NCBI GenBank assembly: GCA_947311845.1
Contig: CAMZMU010000062.1
Location: 49,834,592-49,898,591, forward strand
Source: Poa pratensis
Lineage: Eukaryota; Streptophyta; Magnoliopsida; Poales; Poaceae
Direction of reading: 5' to 3'
Length of the DNA: 64,000 nucleotides
The notes under the pieces are model-generated. The model made no database searches. It had not been told where the DNA came from and worked only from the letters and a program-made list of their open reading frames with translations. Positions 57,160-64,000 of this stretch are shown here, piece after piece (positions within the stretch are counted from its first letter, which is position 1; each line of letters begins with the position of its first letter). Both the position numbers and the translations under genes were made by a program.

Positions 57160-59630
57160 ATGGCACCCCTCTCCATCCTACTACTCGGCCTCCTCCTCCT
57201 TCCATGCTCCTCCTCTGCCAACGATACTCTCACGGCAACCCAGGTGCTCGCCGTCGGCGACAAGCTCGTCTCGAGGAACGGCAGGTTCGCGCTCGGCTTC
57301 TTCCAGCCATCCGCAAGCGCCATCACCAGTAAGTTCACTGACACCACCTCCCAGCCAACTGGTACCTCGGCATATGGTTCAACCAGATACCAGTTTTCAC
57401 TACCGTGTGGGTCGCCAACAGGGACGTGCCGATCCCCGATGATCCCAACCTCAAACTCACAACACACCTCAAAATCTCTAGTGCTGGAAATCTTGTCATC
57501 GTACACGACGATGCTGTTATCTGGTCCGCTGATATTGCAAACAACAGTAGGACACAACCAAACAGCATAAACACCACCACCACAAGTGTTGTTCTGATGA
57601 ACACTGCCAACCTAGTCCTCACATCGTCATCTGACCAAGTGTTGTGGGAGAGCTTCGACTACCCAACAGATGTCGTGCTTCCTGGAGCCAAGTTTGGTTG
57701 GAACAAGGTCACAAACTTGAATCGCAGGGTCATCTCGAAAAAGAGCACCACTGATCCGGGGCGTGGCTTCTATAGCGTTGAACTAGATACCAAGGGCAAC
57801 GGTATAATCCTCAAGCGAATCAAACCCTCGCTAGTGTATCGGACTTATGCACCCGAATCATCATCCATATTGAAACTCATGCCAAGAATCCAGAAGATTC
57901 TAGGATTGGATCCACGGACCAAAGGTGTGATTATCCCAGACTATGTTAACAACAAGACAGAGGAGTACTACATTTACACTTCACCAGATGAATCGCCTTC
58001 CTCATTTCTCTCGCTAGACATCTCTGGTCAGATCAAGCTGAATATCTGGTCACAAGACCAACAATATTGGCAAGCCATATTTTCCGACCCTATTGATGTC
58101 TGTACTCCACCTGCTACATGCGGACCTTTCACTGTCTGCAACGGCAAAGCAGAACCATCTTGTGACTGCATGGAGAGCTTTTCTAAGAAGTCGCCACGGC
58201 ATTGGGAGTTTGGTGATCGATCACACGGGTGCATCAGAGATTCACCGCTGTATTGCACTGGCAACAAGAACACCACAAGTTCAACAGACATGTTCCACCC
58301 AATTGCTCAGGTTACATTGCCCTACAACCCTCAAAGCACAGACCTTTCTACAACAACGCGTAGCAAGTGTGAACAAGCTTGTCTCAGTTCCTGCTCTTGC
58401 ACCGCTTATTCCTATAATAACAGCATATGTTCTGTCTGGCATGGGAAACTGCTCGGTGTAAATCTGAATGATGGCCTTGAAATTGAATCTGAAGATACTC
58501 TTTACCTTCGCCTTGCTGCCAACGATGAGACAATTTTACAAAAAGACAAGAGAAAACCAAATGTTGGAGTTTTTACTGCTGCAAGCATTGGTAGTTTTGT
58601 GTTACTAGTGCTCCTGTTGTCGTTAGTTATTTGGAGGAACAAACTGGAGTGGTGTGGTTCACCATTATACGGCAATCAAGGCACTAGTAGTATTATAGCA
58701 TTTAGATACAATGATTTAGCTCATGCTACTAAAAACTTCTCTGAAAAGCTGGGAACAGGTGGTTTTGGTTCTGTATATAAAGGAGTCTTAAGGGATTCGA
58801 CTGCAATAGCAGTGAAAAGGCTTGATGGTACCCGTCAGGGAGAGAAGCAATTTAGAGCCGAGGTGAGCTCAATTGGATTGATCCACCATGTCAACCTAGT
58901 GAAATTGATTGGTTTCTGCAGTCAAGGTGATAATAGGTTACTTGTGTATGAACACATGCCAAATGGATCTCTTGATAGTCATATTTTTAAGAGTGATGTC
59001 CTTCTACTAAACTGGGACACAAGGTACCAGATAGTCCTAGGAATTGCCAGAGGAATGTCCTACTTGCATCAGAGTTGTCGTGAGTGTATCATACACTGTG
59101 GTATTAAGCCAGAGAATATACTTCTCGATGCATCATTTTTTCCTAAAGTTGCGGATTTTGGAATGGCAGCATTTGTGGGAAGAAACTTTAGCCGAGTCTT
59201 GACTACATTTAGAGGCACTGCAGGTTATCTTGCCCCAGAGTGGCTGAGCGGAGTTGCTATTACACCAAAGGTTGATGTTTATAGCTTTGGCATGGTATTA
59301 TTTGAAATCATATCAGGAAGGAGGAATTCACCTGAAGCACATACCGATGACAATGTTCATGTTGAATATTTCCCCATGCGAGTCATCAGCAAGCTTCACG
59401 GGGGAGATGTGCAGAGTTTGGTGGATCCAAGATTACATGACGACTTCAATATGGAACAGGCTGAAAGAGTTTGCAAAGTCGCATTATGGTGCATCCAAGA
59501 CAATGAGTTCGATCGGCCGACGATGAGTGAAGTGGTTCGGGTTCTTGAGGGTCTCCAGGAGATTGATATGCTTCCGATGCCAAGACTACTTGCAGCTATA
59601 ACTAAGAGTTCTAATTCAGATTTAGTGTAA
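57160..59630 (+). pseudogene. G-type lectin S-receptor-like kinase, frameshifted, catalytic Asp missing
   Basis: Intronless; 823 aa if one base near 57350 is restored. Signal peptide MAPLSILLLGLLLLPCSSSA, B-lectin domain (NGRFALGFFQPSAS, then NWYLGIWFNQIPVFTTVWVA in the second frame), S-locus glycoprotein domain (LWESFDYPTDVVLPG), PAN domain with many Cys (CEQACLSSCSCTAYSYNN), transmembrane segment near 58566-58635, and kinase domain. The kinase has the glycine loop LGTGGFGSVYKG, VAIK-type AIAVKRL, ADFGMAAF and APEWLSG. The catalytic loop reads HCGIKPENIL where the family has HCDIKPEN: codon GGT at 59100-59102 in place of GAT. Such receptors sit in the plasma membrane and sense extracellular ligands. 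The loss of the catalytic Asp predicts a kinase-dead protein. AATAAA follows at 59712-59717. Confidence 0.9.
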
Positions 59631-59711
59631 TAACTTAAAAATCTATTTCATGATCAATGTTACTTATTTCTGTTTCAGAAAATCTTGATGTTGTATTGTC
59701 TACTAGGGAAA

Positions 59712-59717
59712 AATAAA
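59712..59717 (+). terminator. Poly(A) signal of the receptor kinase gene
   Basis: AATAAA 82 bp after the stop codon, followed by T-rich sequence (TTTTCTCTTATTTATTTTTG), a typical plant 3' end. Confidence 0.55.
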
Positions 59718-60584
59718 GGAAGGTAGCGTGCAAATAAATAATTTTCTCTTATTTATTTTTGTTGAATGTGTGTGGGAAACATTCCCTGCATACAGGCATA
59801 TTTGATCGTCAACATACTTTTGTGGACTCTTTGCCCTTCAACTAACATATATGCTGGCCTATATTTTGCAATTATCTAATCAATATAACATTGTAACATT
59901 TGTAATGAAGCTTTACGTAAAAATCATGTGTGTATAAGAAAATGATTTTAAAGATTTCTTACTCTCATTCTAAGCTAAAATCATGTAGTTCCCCTCTGCC
60001 AGAGTAATATACATTTTCACATGATTGTCAGAGGAGACTTGACAGATTCACCTGAAAAGTCTTTCAAACATATCTTGTGAGCAAGTATTTCCATTTCCCT
60101 TTTGTGTTTATTTCAATATACATATAGTACTAACTAGTCTTATGATTCGTGCCAACTGCGCGGTTGTGCTCTCTAGTTCTTAGAACGTTACATATTGTTT
60201 TGTAACAAAAATTAGCATTTCAAATAAGTCCTTAAGAACTAAGTATAATAATGAAGTAAATTTCAGTTATTTTCTCCAGACTCTCCATATATGTACATAT
60301 CTACATTACATAGTATTCCGACTACGTTTAAGTTGAATAAATAAAGCAACACCAGAGCCAAAGGCCGTCTAGAGACAAGTGTGCATTCACCAGATCAGTG
60401 GCAACATGTAGCGGAACTCTGCGTTGTGGGGCTCAATCTCCACCATCTTCGCTGGGACTGGAGGCCTGTCGCGGTGGAGAAGGAGGCTCCTGTTGTCTCT
60501 ATTGACACAAAGTTTCAAAATATTTTACCTTGCTGTCAAGCTCAGATACAGGAAGATAAAACCAACAGATTGTACCATTTTTCC
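59718..60584. other. Intergenic to left edge of the second Copia element
   Basis: AT-rich, no gene. At 60380-60480 the minus strand has an open frame ending MVEIEPHNAEFRYMLPLIW, which could be the last exon of a lost gene but matches nothing I know. Confidence 0.3.
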
Positions 60585-60791
60585 TGTTGAAATCAGTGAT
60601 TTAATTGAGGGAAATATTTGGGAATCACTCCATAACATCTGAATCCATTCATTTGGTGTCCGTATTGTACAAGAGAGAAACTGAAGCTTCTACACTAATC
60701 CCCGTTCCCCTTCAGATACATATCCTCTAGTTTATACTATATACACTTTAGTCTCTAGGCTTATTCCTATTTACATCTAGGTCCTACAACA
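60585..60791 (-). repeat. Copia LTR (3' LTR of the second element)
   Basis: Bounded by TGTTGAAATCAG and TCCTACAACA, an inverted TGTTG...CAACA pair. On the minus strand it is preceded by the purine-rich TTGAGGGGGAGTG (60792-60804). The left boundary is inferred from the inverted termini only. Confidence 0.65.
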
Positions 60792-60798
60792 CTCCCCC

Positions 60799-63700
60799 TC
60801 AAGATGGGGTGAATGCATCATACAAACCCATCTTGCTACATAAATTAGAAAACACCTTTTCTGCTAGACCTTTAGTTAAAATATCAGCTAGTTGATCAGC
60901 AGAACTCACATATGGCATGCAGATAACTCCATTGTCCAGCTTTTCCTTGATAAAATGTCGGTCAATCTCTATATGCTTCGTTCGGTCATGTTGCACTGGA
61001 TTGTGGGCAATATCAAGGGCAGCTTTATTATCATAGTATAGTAGTAATGGATTATGTTGAAATAACCCCAACTCCATTAATAGAATTTTTAACCAGAGTA
61101 CTTCACATACCCCATGTGCCATAGCTCTCAACTCTGCTTCAGCAGAAGATTTAGCCACCACATTTTGTTTCTTGCTGCGCCAAGTGACGAGGTTGCCTCC
61201 AACAAAGGTGCAATATCCTGAAGTAGATCTCTTGTCATCCAGTGATCCCGCCCAGTCAGCATCTGTGTAACATTCAACTCGCAAATTACCATGTGAAGCA
61301 TATAATAAACCCCTACCAGGACAACCTTTAAGGTAGCGGATTATTCTCATGACTGCATTAAGATGATGACTTCGAGGGTCATGCATGAACTGGCTGACCA
61401 CACTCACAGCAAACGCAATATCAGGACGTGTATGAGATAAATAAATCAAACGTCCAACAAGCCTTTGATATTGCTCTCTGTCAACCGGTGATCCACCTTC
61501 TTTAACTAGACGATGGTTCTGATCTATTGGTGTATATGCTGGACAACATCCTGTCATCCCTGTTTCTGATAACAGATCCAAAATATACTTTCTTTGAGAG
61601 AGATAGATACCTTTTGCACTCCTAGACACCTCAATTCCCAGAAAGTATCTTAATTGTCCCAAGTCCTTGACTTCAAATTCTTCCGCTAACTGCATCTTCA
61701 ATCTTCTTGTTTCCTGATCATCATTTCCTGTAATTATAATGTCATCAACATAAACAATTAGTATGGTCACATTCTTATCACTGCGCTTATAGAACAGAGT
61801 ATGATCTGCATTACTCTGTTTATATCCCATATGAATTATAGCTCTACGGAAACGGTCAAACCATGCACGAGGAGACTGTTTTAAACCATACAAGGACCGA
61901 TGTAATCTTAGCACTTTTCCCTCAGTCTGAGGTGTATTGAAACCCGGAGGTATATGCATATACACTTCTTCATGAAGGTCTCCATGAAGGAAGGCATTTT
62001 TATGTCTAGCTGATGTAGATCCCACCCCAGATTAGATGAACAAGATATGAGTGTTCGTATGGTATTCATCTTGGCCACTGGTGCGAATGTTTCTTCGTAA
62101 TCAATCCCATAAGTCTGTGAATACCCTTTTGCCACTAAACGAGCTTTAAACCGTTCTACCTTGCCATCAGGATTATGTTTGACAGTGTATACCCATTTGC
62201 ACCCTACGGCCTCCTTGCCAGGTGGCAATTTAACTAGTTCCCAAGTTTTATTCTTCTCTAGAGCACTCATTTCCTCTAGCATGGCTGCCTTCCACTTGGG
62301 ATCCTTCATAGCATCTTCCCAATTTTTAGGAACAGAGGTGGAGTCTAACGATGCAATGAATCCCTTATATGAGGGGCTACACCTTTCATATGTAATAAAC
62401 TTAGCAGAATCATGCTTATAGCCCACACAATCTTTGAGACGTGCGGGAATATCTGTACGCCTAACCGATTTTCTCAAAGCAACAGGACATTCAGTTACTG
62501 GAGTGGTAGATGTTACTGTAGGATTTAGACTACCTTCTCCTGTAGTATCAAGAACAGGCTCCCTTGGCATTGGAGGGCTTTGCAAACCGACCGTATGATC
62601 ATCATCTCTTTCAGCTACATCATGGACATGTTCGCTAGGTGCATCAGATACCCCTGGTTCTGTTACTTGTGGAGGCACTGAAGTATCACATACCTCTTCA
62701 ATAGTTGGGCTTCCATTTTCGTCACCACTGCTTATGTTTTCCTCCCCCTCAGTTTGATCACCTGGTTGAGATATATCAATCATAGGAATTAGTGCTGAAC
62801 CACCAGACACATACTCATCATTAGAGATCTCCCCCTGTCTATTAATACTATGAGTAGAGCCGATGGGATAAAAAGGTTCATTCTCATGGAATGTTACATC
62901 CATACTAACAAAGAATCTTTTCTCGGTTGGGCTCCAGCACCGATATCCCTTCTGAGTTGGTGAGTATCCCACGAATATGCACTTGACTGCTCGTGGATCA
63001 AGCTTTCCCACTGAATTCCTGTAATCATGAACAAAACAAGTGCATCCAAAAACTTTGGGAGGTACAATGAAGGAGTTAGTACCACTAAGGCATTCGATTG
63101 GAGTTTTATAATTTAAAACCCTTGATGGCATACGATTAATTAAGTATGCTGCAGTTTTGACGGCTTCACCCCAAAGAAATTTTGGCACATTCATCATAAA
63201 CATAAGGGATCGAGCAACTTCTAACAAATGTCTATTCTTCCGTTCAGCGACCCCATTTTGCTCGGCAGTATTTACACAGGTGGTTTGATGTATGATACCA
63301 CGTGAAGATAAGAATTCATCAAAATCCCTGTTAACATACTCAGTTCCATTGTCTGAACGGAATATTTTCACATTACCATTGTACTGATTGCACACCAGAG
63401 TATGGAAATTTTTAAATGCAGACAGGACTTCAGATTTTTGCTTAAGCAAATATAGCCATGTACAACGACTAAAACCATCAATAAACGTAACATACCACCT
63501 TTCTCCTAAAAGAGATGTTACAGCTGAAGGCCCCCAAACATCTGAGTGAACTACTTCAAAAGGTACTTTACTCCTCTCATTTTTACTAGGATAATTAGCT
63601 CTCGTATGTTTAGCAATCTCACAAATGTCACATACGAGTTTCTCTTTGCAACAAAAGGCAAAGAGCGAAGGAAACATACGTCCTAGAGACTGAAAAGATA

Positions 63701-63980
63701 GATGTCCAAGTCTACAATGCAGTAATATTAACTCATCTGTAGATGAGCCACATCGGGTACTGAGAGCAAGTGGAGTAGACGTCCTGTCAAAATAATAGAG
63801 ACCATCTCGTTCAGTCCCAGTCCCAAGTATGCTTCCCGACTTCAGATCCTGAAATACACAGAATGTTGGCTCAAACAAGCTCCACAATTCAATGCCTTTG
63901 TAATAGAACTGACTGATAATAGATTCACTGGAAAATTGGGAACATGTAAGACATGATTCAGTGACAATGATGGGGTACAA
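60799..63980 (-). pseudogene. Copia pol: integrase, reverse transcriptase, RNase H
   Basis: Leftwards: GAG-pre-integrase with [18 protein letters not shown]; integrase core with [22 protein letters not shown] and [20 protein letters not shown] (the D-D-E residues); an acidic, variable linker; reverse transcriptase with [42 protein letters not shown] and the catalytic YVDDIIITG; RNase H with YTDADWAGS, STSGYCTFVGGNLVTWRSKK and ADILTKGLAEKVF. The frame changes at about 61997-62001: a run of five T (A on the coding strand) is one base short, splitting the conserved [13 protein letters not shown]. Otherwise the polyprotein is long and well preserved. It would reverse transcribe and integrate the element if repaired. 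Confidence 0.92.
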
Positions 63981-64000
63981 CTGATAGTCCCAGACCCCAT

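Larger units (their letters stand above)
60585..64000 (-). mobile_element. Second Ty1/Copia element, 3' part, runs off the window
   Basis: The 3' LTR and most of pol lie in the window; gag and the 5' LTR are beyond 64000. The pol stop (60799-60801) immediately precedes the polypurine tract and LTR. The short LTR (about 207 bp) distinguishes it from the SIRE-like element at 8874-19259. No target duplication can be checked, since the other end is missing. Confidence 0.88.

Noticed and set aside
56946..57557. 203-codon minus-strand frame opposite the receptor kinase
   Set aside because: Antisense shadow of the lectin domain; the plus strand encodes the recognisable domains.
60380..60480. Last exon of a gene on the minus strand next to the second Copia element
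   Set aside because: Open frame is short and unmatched; kept only as a note in the intergenic entry.
1..64000. tRNA, rRNA, organelle insertions, telomeric or centromeric satellite
   Set aside because: No cloverleaf with box A/B, rRNA core, plastid or mitochondrial gene, or long satellite was recognised by eye; short ones could be missed.

Overview
The window is nuclear DNA of a large-genome grass, most likely Triticeae (wheat, barley or Aegilops). Evidence: spliced plant genes with GT-AG introns; Stowaway MITEs with CTCCCTCCGT termini inside an intron and between genes; and long LTR retrotransposons, MITEs and retroposons nested in each other around a few low-copy genes. Nothing prokaryotic, plastid, mitochondrial, rRNA or CRISPR-like was seen.

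Layout. (1) 136-3210 (+): last six exons of a Tim44-like / mitochondrial ribosomal mL45-like gene whose 5' part lies off the window. (2) 3519-25100: one insertion stack just downstream of that gene. A short poly(A) retroposon (15-bp target duplication) contains a solo Copia LTR (23308-24944) and a gag-protease-only Gypsy element (4771-23092); the Gypsy element is split by a full-length SIRE/Maximus-type Copia element (8874-19259). Each of these insertions has its target duplication. (3) 25100-41700: gene-poor land with a solo LTR of the same Gypsy family (26596-28301), a Ca2+-ATPase gene fragment (about 28575-28670), a CACTA element, Tourist, hAT and Stowaway MITEs, a small retroposon and several tandem duplications. 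(4) 41700-59720: four recognisable low-copy genes: a CYP734A-like P450 (+, one frameshift), an MO25-like scaffold gene (-, 11 intact exons, 336 aa), a GATL-type family GT8 glycosyltransferase (-, two frameshifts) and a G-type lectin receptor-like kinase (+, one frameshift, catalytic Asp replaced by Gly). Degenerate LINE fragments lie between them. (5) 60585-64000: the 3' part of a second Copia element on the minus strand, running off the window.

The host genes do not form a pathway: organellar ribosome or import, brassinosteroid-type P450 oxidation, kinase scaffolding, cell-wall or Golgi glycosyl transfer, and receptor signalling. The P450 and MO25 genes converge tail to tail; the GATL and receptor kinase genes diverge. 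Two genes (mL45-like, MO25-like) are intact in every visible exon. Three genes and most transposon ORFs are broken by apparent single-base deletions, so either pseudogenisation or sequence error is possible. I found no clear candidate for a wholly new biological system. The most informative items are the fully dated nesting order, the gag-protease-only Gypsy element, the palindromic GGTACTACC array carried by the Copia LTRs, and the receptor kinase lacking its catalytic Asp.
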